A stretch of 64,000 nucleotides of DNA from Pratylenchus scribneri (lineage: Eukaryota; Nematoda; Chromadorea; Rhabditida; Pratylenchidae), in contig JAQSEB010000114.1 of assembly GCA_030063045.1 (NCBI GenBank), positions 558,001-622,000 on the forward strand, in the 5' to 3' direction. This document shows positions 1 through 10,500 of the stretch, in pieces. A program made the translations under genes and the position numbers. Numbering within the stretch: position 1 is the first letter of the stretch; each line of letters opens with the position of its first letter. Under the pieces are notes generated by a model, which was given only the letters and a program-made list of their open reading frames with translations, did not search any database and was not told the DNA's origin.

Positions 1-569
1 TTTCCTAAAGATTAATTTTATTACTCCTTGGCATTTTTGTCACCAATTAAAAATCCGGTTTATTTAGATCTTAAAATATAGATCAACAAAAAATAATTTG
101 CTTTAATTAAATTTATTTTCTTACAATAGAAAATATTAAATATAATTTGGATGGCGATAATTAAATGGATTAATTTGATCCTATCAAAAATGAATTATTT
201 TATTACACCATATTATACTCTTTATTTCCCATAATCATTTGATTAAAAACAAAGGAATTTTTTTGAGTATAATTTCGGTTATTTGGCCTCATTCCATTTG
301 AAATAATTATCTTCAAATAATTCTATTATCCGATTCCTTGTCAAAAATCGGTGCAGAATGCAAAGCAGGCCAATTTTCCCTGGGCAATCAAAAATAGCCG
401 ATAGGAAAAATATCCTAAAATCGGCCGGCTCGAGCTCTGTCACGGACAGAATTTTGCTCATTTTATTTTTGCCATTTTTTATATTAAAATAATTTTATAA
501 TTATTATTAATTGATCAATGAACAAAAGTAAAAAAATGGAATTTTGCCCAGGGTCAATTTTAATATCCT

Positions 570-779
570 TTGTCGGGCAATTTGGCTACCCAAGCCACAA
601 TTGGGGATTGGAAATTCTACCCCAAAACAATATTGCCGTGGATTCTGCCTGCTATGCTGCTGCTGCTCTGCTCTACAATTGTGCCGATTGGATGGAAATG
701 GATATGGAATGTTCAAAGAAATTGGAGATCAAGAATCAGATGGATTAATATTGAGGGATTAAAAATGGAATTTGAATAA
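570..779 (+). CDS. possible terminal exon with membrane span
   Basis: This is an open frame of 69 codons ending in TAA. It contains a strong hydrophobic run (LPAMLLLLCSTIVPIGW) followed by a Trp/Arg-rich basic tail, as in a membrane protein with a short cytosolic end. It has no ATG of its own, so it would have to be a 3' exon. A possible acceptor (ttttgcccag) lies at 540-551, but a stop at 561-563 in this frame argues against direct use of it. No family is recognised. The call rests only on composition and may be wrong. Confidence 0.2.
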   Translation: MSGNLATQATIGDWKFYPKTILPWILPAMLLLLCSTIVPIGWKWIWNVQRNWRSRIRWINIEGLKMEFE

Positions 780-2179
780 GAAGATATATAATGAATGAGA
801 ATTAAAATTGGAAAAATTGGAATATAAAAGTGGAATTTTATTCATTATTTTTTATGCCTTTTCTTTTATCGTCATAATATTTCCATCGCCTAAATAAAGC
901 AAATTCCAACAACTGTACTGTATTCAATTTATTTGGCGTATTACTAAATAAAAGAGTAATTCTAAAATTCGTCTTCATTTGCCGTTTTTGCCTTACAGTG
1001 TTTCTTCATATTTTGACTACAAATTCCTTCCCCCAAATTCCCCCTTATACCCCCCTTTTCCACTTCAAAAATTTTATTTATTATTTTATTGAAGTTAGAA
1101 CATACTTTTTGTTTCTAGCTTCAACAGGGAGTCTCTCTGACATTGAAAATATTTGTTGGCAGGGATATTTTATAATAAATATCATTTTGAAAAGCACATG
1201 CATCCTTTAAATCCTTTCTGAAATTTATATTTACTGAATGGTCAATTTTCGGTTGATTCCATCAGGAAATTTCATTCTCCAACTTTTCATTTCTTCCAGT
1301 TTTTCGATATTTCCATTTTTTCCATTGTCGCATCTTCAAAATTAAAAAATTTTATTTATTTAAATTTTAAGCACTTTGACTTTTGATTCAGTTTTGGCTT
1401 TTGTTTGACATTTTTTCCATTAGCTGCTGTTGTATTTGCAATTTCATTCATAGGCATTGGACTTATACAATTTTCAATAATTTTTCATTTTATCAATAAT
1501 AAAAATCTAGAAAATTAAAGGATTATTTTAAAAAAGGATATTCTGTAACGGCCATTTGCCAATGGCTATTAAATAAAATGCAAATAACTGGTAAAATGGA
1601 TTTTATAGTGTCTTAGCCTAGGGATGTTATTTTCATAATTCCATCAATAATGATAAATTATTCTAAAGCTCAAAATATCCTGTACACTTTGGCGTTTATA
1701 ATTTTATAAAATTCAAAAAAAAAGTTAAACGATTTTGAATATAAAAATTCTAATTTTTTTTGAGGAAAAGCCACATATTTTCAAATTTACAAAAACCATA
1801 TTTTTTAGAAGCCAATGAAATTGTTTTTGAACATGGGAATTTTCAACAATAAAAAGATAATATTGCTTTTTTGGAGTGGAACTATAGGGATAATTTGGAG
1901 AAAAATCTGTTATAAGTTATTGGGTATTGGCATTGACATAAACTTTTGTTCGAATCCATGAAATATCATTTGAATTATTTTATAAGTTTGAATTGAATGC
2001 GTATTTTAACGAATAATCGAATTTTAAGAATTTATTGTGCAATTACAATTAAATTTAAAATTATAGAAAGAAGGGATTAATCATTTCAAAGCTAGAGTTT
2101 AGAGACAGCGAAAATATATGGCCAATTTTGGGAATTAAAATTTTCATTTTTATTTTTATTGAATAATTCATTTATTTTA

Positions 2180-2368
2180 ATGACCCTTCTTTCCTTTACA
2201 TTGCCTATTGGCCTTTTTACACCATCATTTTGGCGAACATGGCTAGAATATAAAATTTATAAAATTAAAAAATTAAATACATTGAAGAAAAAACTGACTG
2301 ATGCCAATGGCGACAATCATTCTAGTGATAAAACTAAAGTGGGCACGGTCAAAAACACCATCTATTAA
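2180..2368 (+). CDS. possible small exon or ORF, hydrophobic then basic
   Basis: The frame starts at an ATG at 2180. It reads a short hydrophobic segment (MTLLSFTLPIGLFTPSFW) followed by a lysine-rich and then polar tail, and ends in TAA about 140 bases before the retrotransposon insertion site. The arrangement of hydrophobic run, PIG, Trp and basic tail resembles the frame at 570-779, so both could be terminal exons of a duplicated small membrane protein. There is no recognised family and no well-supported splice acceptor. Confidence 0.2.
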   Translation: MTLLSFTLPIGLFTPSFWRTWLEYKIYKIKKLNTLKKKLTDANGDNHSSDKTKVGTVKNTIY

Positions 2369-2508
2369 ATAATTAAAATTATCATTTATAAAAAAATAAT
2401 TATTAAATATCATTTAAAAAAAAAAGTACTTTTTTTGTTCAATTTAAAATATCATTTTAAAATATCAATTTAATGATTTTTTGGATTAAATTATAAAAAG
2501 TTGTCGAC

Positions 2509-2513
2509 ATTTT
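2509..2513 (+). repeat. target-site duplication ATTTT (left copy)
   Basis: ATTTT directly precedes the 5' LTR and recurs at 15308-15312 directly after the 3' LTR. A 5-bp duplication is typical of Ty3/gypsy integrases. Confidence 0.9.
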
Positions 2514-2876
2514 TGTCAATGCCAACATTGTGCCTAAGGGCTTATTCTATTCATCCTACTGTACCCCCACTTTTTGCCTAATCGCCCGTCTACCCTATCA
2601 ATCAACATTGCCCTGCCTTTTTAAACCAGCCCAATTCCCCATTTGGGGGTTCAGTTTTGTTCACTTTTTTCCCCACTTCCCCAACACATTTCCGACGTTC
2701 TGTTATCACATTTTTTCCGAACAACAGATAAATATATTTAATAAAGTCAAGTCACCTAATCCCAATCCCGTCCTAGGGCCACTGGGGGTTTAGGCTCCCG
2801 GCGAAGGCCCGGGGCGAGAGATTAGGCCCACTCTCGCCCCGAACCAACTTTAGTCCCCGGTATTTTGGGACTATAA
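2514..2876 (+). repeat. 5' LTR
   Basis: The 363-bp LTR begins TGTCAATGCC and ends GGGACTATAA, so it does not end in the usual CA. It matches 14945-15307 at every position I compared (offset 12,431). A TATA-like tract overlaps a polyadenylation hexamer AATAAA at 2740-2745, and the 3' part is GC-rich with inverted CCCGG-type motifs that could fold in the RNA terminal repeat. A diverged relative lies on the minus strand at 35062-35633. Confidence 0.97.
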
Positions 2877-2893
2877 TGGGGGCTCAACCATGT
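2877..2893 (+). other. primer-binding-site-like sequence
   Basis: TGGGGGCTCAACCATG starts directly after the LTR. It begins with TGG, the complement of the tRNA CCA end, as expected for minus-strand priming. I cannot assign the tRNA by eye. Confidence 0.7.
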
Positions 2894-4589
2894 CGAACAA
2901 TTCAAGGGATTGGGAATTAATGGGACAGGAAGAAAATGATAAGAAGGCCAAAGAGGGCAAATGCAAATGGCAAATTGGATGGCAGCAAAAAGGGTGGCTA
3001 CAAATGGCAAGGTGCAAAAGGGCACAAGGAATTTGGGTGTGGCTGGCAGTGGGGGATGAGACGGCTGTCGGGAACGGGCGCAAAGAGCAGGAGGAAAAAA
3101 AAAAGCGTTGGGGAGAGAAGGAAATGCGCGCATCAAACATCCTTCTCCTCTCCCCACGCCAAAAACTCGCCCAAAGCCGTTCCACTATCATGATCACCAA
3201 TCCCTTCCCCCCCATTTAGTGACAGCCGCCCTACCCCCTCCCTTTCTATTCGGCGAATTGGGGATCGCGCGGACTTTGCGCAAATTCTTTGTAAACAAGA
3301 TTGAAAGAGGCGATTATCAATCAACCGGAGGCACAACGAAAATAGGAAGGGCGAAGGAAAGGAAAGGAATCGGCGCAAACAAAGTGGACCCGGAGGCAGT
3401 GTAAAGTGACAGAAGCTGATTGGCTGCGTTAAATGGGCGTAAAGGGCCGATCCAGTCGTAAAAGCATGTAACATTCATTCTTCATGTGTAAAAGCGCAAA
3501 TTGTGCGCTAAATTTCTGAATTTCTGCCGGCCGGCTACTTCAAAATTCTTCTAAAAAATTCGTTTTTTTTTTCAGACACTTCATTCAATTCAGTGCACTT
3601 TCTTCATTCCATTCTTGCCCAAGCGTTGCCGTGCCAGCCAATCAGGAAACTTCGAAGCCACTGCCTCTCGAATCGAGCCGCCACTTCCTGAACTTCGCCC
3701 TGCTCTCCAGCCCATTTGTGCCGATTGTGTGCCAATTGCATTGCAACTGTTGTTGTGCCAGCCGGAATTGTGCCCATCATTGTCCATCCAAATTTGTGCC
3801 ACTCCGAACCAATTTGTGCCTGCCAGTAAGCTACCCATCCCCCCTAAAACCGATTTTGCTCTTCCAGTTTACGGCTAATTGCCAGCTGGTTAAGAGGAAA
3901 ATTGGAATAAAAGTGGAATAAAAGTGGGAAAAAAAGTGGGAATTAAAACTTTCCGGAAAACAGGTGCGAAAGGGAATCCTCCTCCTCCTACCATCCTATC
4001 TTTTGTTCTTACAGTGAACGGCTAAATTGCCAGCTAGTTAAGAAGAAAAGAAAAAAGGGGAGCCGAATTGGGTTTTGAAAAGGGGAAACTTGGCCACATC
4101 AATTTAATCCATTGTCAACCAAATTTTGGCCTAGATTTGGCCGTCAAATACATTTCCCAACTCAAATTTTTGCCTAAATTTGGCTGTTAAATTCATTTCT
4201 AACCCACTTTTGGCTTAAATTTGGCTGTTAAATTCATTTCTAACCCACTTTTGGCCTAAATTTGGCGGCCAAATTCATTCCCAAACCATTTTTGGCCTAA
4301 ATTTGTCCATTAAACCAAAACTTCCAATCACTGAGCCAAAACACTTCCACCAAATCCATTGCCAATCCAGTTTGTACCAGAATTAAGCCTATAAAAAGGG
4401 CAAAAAGAAAACTTTGAAAACTCTGAGAAGAGGGGAAGTGAAATTTTCCTGAAAACAGACGGAATTAAAACTTTTCCGAAGGATTTGAAGTGAAATTTGG
4501 AAAAAAAAAAAAAAATATAAAAAGTGAATTGGGCGAAAATAAAACCGACCCCGAGAGGGCAAAGGTTAATCAACAGGGAAAAGAAAAAA
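2894..4589 (+). other. long retrotransposon leader with internal repeats
   Basis: The leader is about 1.7 kb. A 109-codon frame (2890-3219) starts 13 bases after the LTR, but no domain is recognised in it. Good acceptor-like sites occur at about 3575, 3869 and 4013, and a GTAAGC donor-like site at about 3826, so the leader may be spliced. A short block (ACGGCTAATTGCCAGCTGGT and a near copy) occurs at about 3870 and again at about 4018. Between about 4115 and 4320 a unit of about 47 bp built on TTTGGCCTAAATTTGGCTGT is repeated four to five times. Confidence 0.7.
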
Positions 4590-7500
4590 ATGGCTGCTCC
4601 GAATCCCAATGCCCTCCACGAAGTGGATTTAAAACTGGTCATCCTCCAAAATGAGGTTGAAAAAATGGCGCTTGGAGCCAGCGCAGCCGGACTGCCGCAA
4701 CCGCCGCCCTTTGATGGCCAGCGAGATTTCGTCGACTACCTTCGGACGTTCAACCGTGTTGCAACCGCACACGGTTGGGCGCCCGAGAGGTGTTGTCAAA
4801 TTTTACCCCTCTTTCTTTTGGGGAGTGCAAGGGCAACATACGAATCTCTTTCACAGCAGGACAAGGCCACATGGAAGACATTGACTGACAAGTTGGCGGA
4901 AAAGCTCTCAAAAGTTCACTGCAAAGAAGCAGCCAGGTTCCAGTTGTCAAACAGAAAGCAGAAGGCAGGAGAGTCAGTGCAGGAATTCGCATCAGCTTTA
5001 AAGGACCTAACCACAAAGGCATTCCCCAAATCAGCGCTCCCCGGCGACCCCACGGATGCTGAGCTGGCTAAATTCAGAAGCGACACAGCAAAAGACTTTT
5101 TCAGAATGGGGCTCAGCCCAGAGTTGAAAGAAAAGATTCTTTTCTTGCCTGTCCCCGAGACATTTGAGGCGGCAGTCCAGCAAGCAAAAGAGGTCCATGA
5201 GATGCAGCAGGCTTTGAAAGGCGAAATGTTGGCAAACATCGAAGCCGACAAAATTGGGAAAATTCAGACTGAAATTTGTGCCATCAGAGAGCAGCTGACT
5301 CAACAAAAGAGGGAAGGCCAGCAAGGTGGTCAACAAGCATCCAAAAAACCAAACTATGCGAAAAAACCATTCCAAAGCAATTCCCGGCCGAACCAACCAC
5401 AAAATGAATGCTTTTCTTGTGGCAGAACTGGCCACCTAAGGAAGGAATGTCGCGTGCGAAATGCCACCTGCTATAAATGCCAAAAGCAAGGGCATATTGC
5501 CAATGCATGCCGAAGCAACCAAGCAGCGAGAAACCAAGGGCAATCCTCAGGAAACAATTCATCGGCAAATTTCTACAAAAACCCCAATCATATCCCAATA
5601 GCAAACAATTCGAACAATCGAGCGAATGCAGTGGTCACCCGCTCTCGGTCTCCTTCCCCAATATTCCCTCTTCTCTTCATCGTGGCCATGTTCAGTTCAC
5701 TCCCAAGCTTTTTGGCAAAGCCCAACTCTTTTCAATTTTGTCCAAACAACCCAAAAAACATCGTGGAGATCCCACCTTTAAAAAATTGCAACATTTCGGC
5801 GAATGCCAAATTCGAAAATCGAACAATGACTCTGTACCTGCCTAAACCTCGTCCAAAACCATTTCCGATTTTTCGATGTTGGACTCTGATCACAACAATT
5901 TGCACAACCCATTACAGCATCTTCCTATCAACAAGTGACCCATCGAATGTGACCGGCGACCCTCCAAGCGGAGCAAAGTGCCAGGAACTCGCTTTTGTTA
6001 CAAAACTTCAACAGAATGGGGAAAATACATTTTGGACAAATTTTCCTTTTGCCTCCGAAGTTGGAATTTGGGGAGAAAAATGTGCAAATACGACAAATTA
6101 TTTCGTGGAAATTGGCAGAGCAGTCAGTGGAAAGGAGAAAATCCTCACGTCGTGGAAGGTGGATCTGCCATTCGGCGCAGCTGGAGAACGTTTTGAAAGA
6201 GGATCAACATTCACATATGCATGGAACAATTCGGACCCCAGTCTTTGGGAAACTCATCAGCTGATCGGACCTGTAAACGGAACGATCGTTAATGAGAAGA
6301 TTTTCATCATTCCCTCCCTTCAATATGCTTTCCACCGGAGTCAGCATCAATCACACGAGGGGACCAGAGGAGTTCCGATCAATACCATCCGACTAGAAAA
6401 CGAAGCCTTCATTCAAACTGAAGAAAGTTTTCGGTCCAGAAGAGAAGCCTCATCGGATGGGCGGATCAAACCAGGAACCAGGCCACCAAAATTAGATAAT
6501 CGAAAGAGAATTCAACCTCAACTGAGATCAAGGTCAACTAAAATGGAAGCACAGCGAAAAACGAGTCCCCAACCATCGACAATTGCGTCCTCATCGATAG
6601 CTCTAACTTCAGCAACAAGTCGGAGCACAGTGGCAAGCTCGACAACTCAACCACCGAGCACATTAGCCACACAGGTTATTCCCTCATCCATTTACACTTT
6701 GAATCAGCCACCGAGTGCAATGTCAAGCAGGGCAACTCAGCCACCGACCACTCCTTCAAGTTCATCATTTCGGCCTCCAAGTAGTACGACAGCTTTGTCC
6801 TTGAGCAATACGGCAACAGAGCCGTCAAGTACAAAGCAAAAGCCAAAAACGACAATAAAGTCGACTTCAAAAGCAATAATGACGCCAAAAATGCTCACAA
6901 ACAGTCCCACTTTGACGAGCACGACGGCGCGGCCAAGTACAAGCTTGACGGTGCCATCGTGGTCCAAAATGAGTCCAATTGTCGAGACGAATCCAACAAA
7001 TACGATTTCTCCCCATGTTACCATGACGGTTCAAATGAAGCAAACAGCCACGATAACAAGCAAAACAGCAACTCAAACCGCGAAAACCGGAGAAGGAGAG
7101 CAAGAAAGACATGAAATGGCGAAGCAAATTCTCGCATTGAAGATTCAGCTTGACCAAATGGCTCGAGCTATGACTTCCTCTTCAGCTCCAATTTTGTCCA
7201 CCAGTTCAAAAGCAAATTTAAACGGTACTGTCAAACGGTCTACCCAAGATGAACCGGACACGCACATGAATTCAAGAATGAATTTTATGGCTTTCAATCA
7301 GGACATGAAGAATCTTCAATTTTGGAGTCAGCAATGTTCACTAAGAAATAACCAAATTAAAATGATTATTTCGCAAGCTTTGACCAACCCGACAGCAGCT
7401 GTAAGGTTGCTATATGGCAGAGGCGACTTGACAGCAAAATTGGACCCAACGAATTCATCACGGTGGCTGGTCGGGCAATGCACCAGCATCCCAGCCAACA

Positions 7501-10500
7501 TGATCTTCTGGTCAAAAAAGGTCAACGGAGTCTGTTATGACAGCCTTCCAATTGTGGTGGACAAAGCTTTGCGTTTTGTTCAACCAGGCACAAAAGATGT
7601 GACAACGAATGCTTCAGTAATACCGTGCAGCGATATTGAGCAAAATATTCCAGGAAACCAAATGAAGTTGCAACCAGAATCGGATTTCCAAGAGCAACCG
7701 GCACCACGAATAGATGAAATGGTATTCAATAAAGGCAAAGAATTCAAAACGGAAGAGGAAGAAAAGGATGAAGCAATCAAAGCTTTCCGGATGAAACAAA
7801 GTCATCCAGAAAATGATGAAATTAAAGCAGACCAACCCAATGTTGAGGAAGCAATGAATCAGATTCGCCAACTCGCTCACAAAGCAACCGAATTCAAAGA
7901 CTCTGCAGTGGAAGCGGTAGCGAATGCCAAAGAGAAAGGCGAAAAAATTGTTGAAGAAGGCTTCAGCCTATGGTCAAAACTAAAAACCATCTGGAACATT
8001 GTAAAGTGGATCCTCATTGGTCTCGCCATTGGAATAGCACTCATTCTCTTTGGATTCATCTTTTGGAAATTTCGAATGTGGTTCCGATTCATCTTCACAG
8101 TCCTCAATCTTTTTGTCCGATTTGTCACTTTTCTATTTCGTCTCATGTTTGGAAAATCCGACAATATGCAAATCGCAGCAGTCCATCAAAACAGGCCAAC
8201 ACCTTCAGCTCCAGAAGAGTCACTACTCACAAAAGAGGCCTACATTCTTGACTATATACCGGAAATCAACAGCGTTGGTGGCCCAGTTTGTCAATTCCGG
8301 GCATATGTCAACCAAAAGCCGATTCAAGCCTTGTTCGACTGCGGCGCTGGACTCACATATGGCCGAATAAGCGCAATCAAACGCTGTCAGGTTCCCATTT
8401 ATCCGGACGGAAATTTGCCAAATGCCAGAGCAGCCAATGGAACACCAATCGAATTCAAGGGAAAAGCATTTGCCCACATTCGGATTGGAGCTTTTCAGCA
8501 AGAATGGCCAATTCTAGTTTCGGAAGACAGAGACTGTCCAGATGAATTGATTGTCGGAACAGATTTGATGGAAAAAATCAATGCTGATGGACATCAAATA
8601 AATCTCGATTTTATGGGAAGAGAAATTCGAATCGGTGACATCGGATGTCCAATGATAGCCGAAATCAAGCTTGAAAAATCACCGGAAATTAGAGTCAGTA
8701 ACAATGAATTATTGGAACCTCGATCTGACAATGTCATTTCGGCATTCATCAACGAAGAAGCACATCCAGAAGCGACTTTCCTCACAGTTCCATGGTTTCT
8801 CAACGCAGCCAAAACTCTCATTGTGGGAAAATGCCTAGTCAAACCAGGCCAAAGCAAAACTTTCCCTATTCGAATTCTAAATATTGGCAATACAGCCATG
8901 AAATTATGGGCCAATACAAGAATTGGTCACTTGGAAAAATTCAGTGAAGGGTCAACCGTTTCGCATGTAACATTATCGGGTGACTACAAAACCAATATAA
9001 GCCAGGAGCTTCAATGGATGGACAATTTGCCTGAATCCACTGATCAATTAGCAAATATGCCAATTTCACAGCGCATCGATTTATCCGAAAGCATTTTATC
9101 TCCAGAAGGCAAGATGGCGGTCAAAAAGATGGTCGACAAATACAAAAATGCTTTCGTGACCGATGGGAGGATTGGATTGTTCCGGGGAAACACAGTGCAT
9201 AAAATTGATCTGATCCCCGGAACACATCCCCCACGTCAAAGGCCATACAGGACTCCATTCGCATTGAAAGCCGAAATTGAGAAGCAGATAAGGGAAATGC
9301 TGGCCCAAAAAATCATTCGACCCAGTTCTTCAGCCTTTGCGGCACCAATTCTTCTCGTGAGCAAAGCGGATGGCCGATCGTTTCGTTTGGTTGTCGATTA
9401 TCGCGCCCTAAACGCGATAACCGTCAAGCAAGTCTATCTTCTGCCCAACATTCAAGACTTGACAGACACACTCGTCGGCAAATGCATTTATTCCACCTTT
9501 GATTTGATGTCCGGCTTCTTTCAAATTTCGATGGATCCCCGTCACCGGGAAAGGACAGCCTTTATAACCGAATTCGGACTATTCGAGTATTTGAGATTGC
9601 CGATGGGTCTATGCGGCGCCCCAAACACATTCCAGCTCGCGATGAACGAGGTGAAGCATGAACTTTCCAAAAGTTTCATGATTTATTTGGATGACATTAT
9701 CCTCGGATCGGACTCTGAATCGAACCATCTGAAGGATTTGGAAAATTTCCTTGGCGTGATGCAAAAATTTGGACTCAAACTTCGCCCAGACAAGTGCCAC
9801 ATCGGACTGCCAGAAATTCGATATTTGGGGTTCATTTTATCAAAAAATGGAGTCCAAATAGACCCGAAGAAAACCGAAGCCATCACAAAATTGGAGAAGC
9901 CATCTACAGTGACTCAACTGCGAAGTTTGATTGGTGCATTCACTTACCTTCGTCGCTTTGTCCCGAATTTCTCCACACATATGCAGCCATTCTATGCACT
10001 CACACAAAGTGAAAGGAATGTGAAGGAATGGTCTCTTGAACAGGATAATGCACTTCAAAAAATGAAGGAACTCATCACATCGGCCCCAGTTCTTGCCCCT
10101 CCACGTTTTGGACGGCCATTTCGCATCGAAACCGATGCATCAAATGAAGGTTTGGGAGCCTGTTTGATGCAAGCGGACAAAGAAGGAAAACTTCATCCGA
10201 TCGCTTTCTATTCGCGGAGCCTCAACAAGCACGAAAAACGATACCATCCCGTCGAATTAGAAGCGCTCGCAATTGTCGCCAGTTTACAGGAATTCCGCCC
10301 ATATATCGAAGGATCAGGAAAAACAATTGTCGTAACTGACTGTTCCGGGACCAAAGGCTTGCTGACCAGCAAAGTGACACACAATGGCCGCCTTTCTCGA
10401 TTTCAAGTTGCTATTCAATCGCATGATATCGACATTGTCCACAGAGCCGGGAAAGAGAATTTGCTGGCAGACTATCTTTCCAGATATCCACCAAAACAGG

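Larger units (their letters stand above)
1..2508. other. AT-rich left flank, no certain gene
   Basis: This stretch is AT-rich with short open frames only. The two best candidates for coding pieces are listed separately (570-779 and 2180-2368). A 60-codon minus-strand frame at 279-461 has balanced composition but no recognisable domain and no clear partner exon. I see no RNA gene or long repeat here. Confidence 0.5.

Noticed and set aside
570..2368. A single gene joining the two candidate hydrophobic exons
   Set aside because: Each frame ends in its own stop and no compatible splice sites were found. They are more likely paralogous fragments or chance.
2822..3474. Minus-strand frames of 111-114 codons over the retrotransposon leader
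   Set aside because: They are antisense to the element, Pro/Ser/Phe-rich from a purine-rich strand, and no domain was found.
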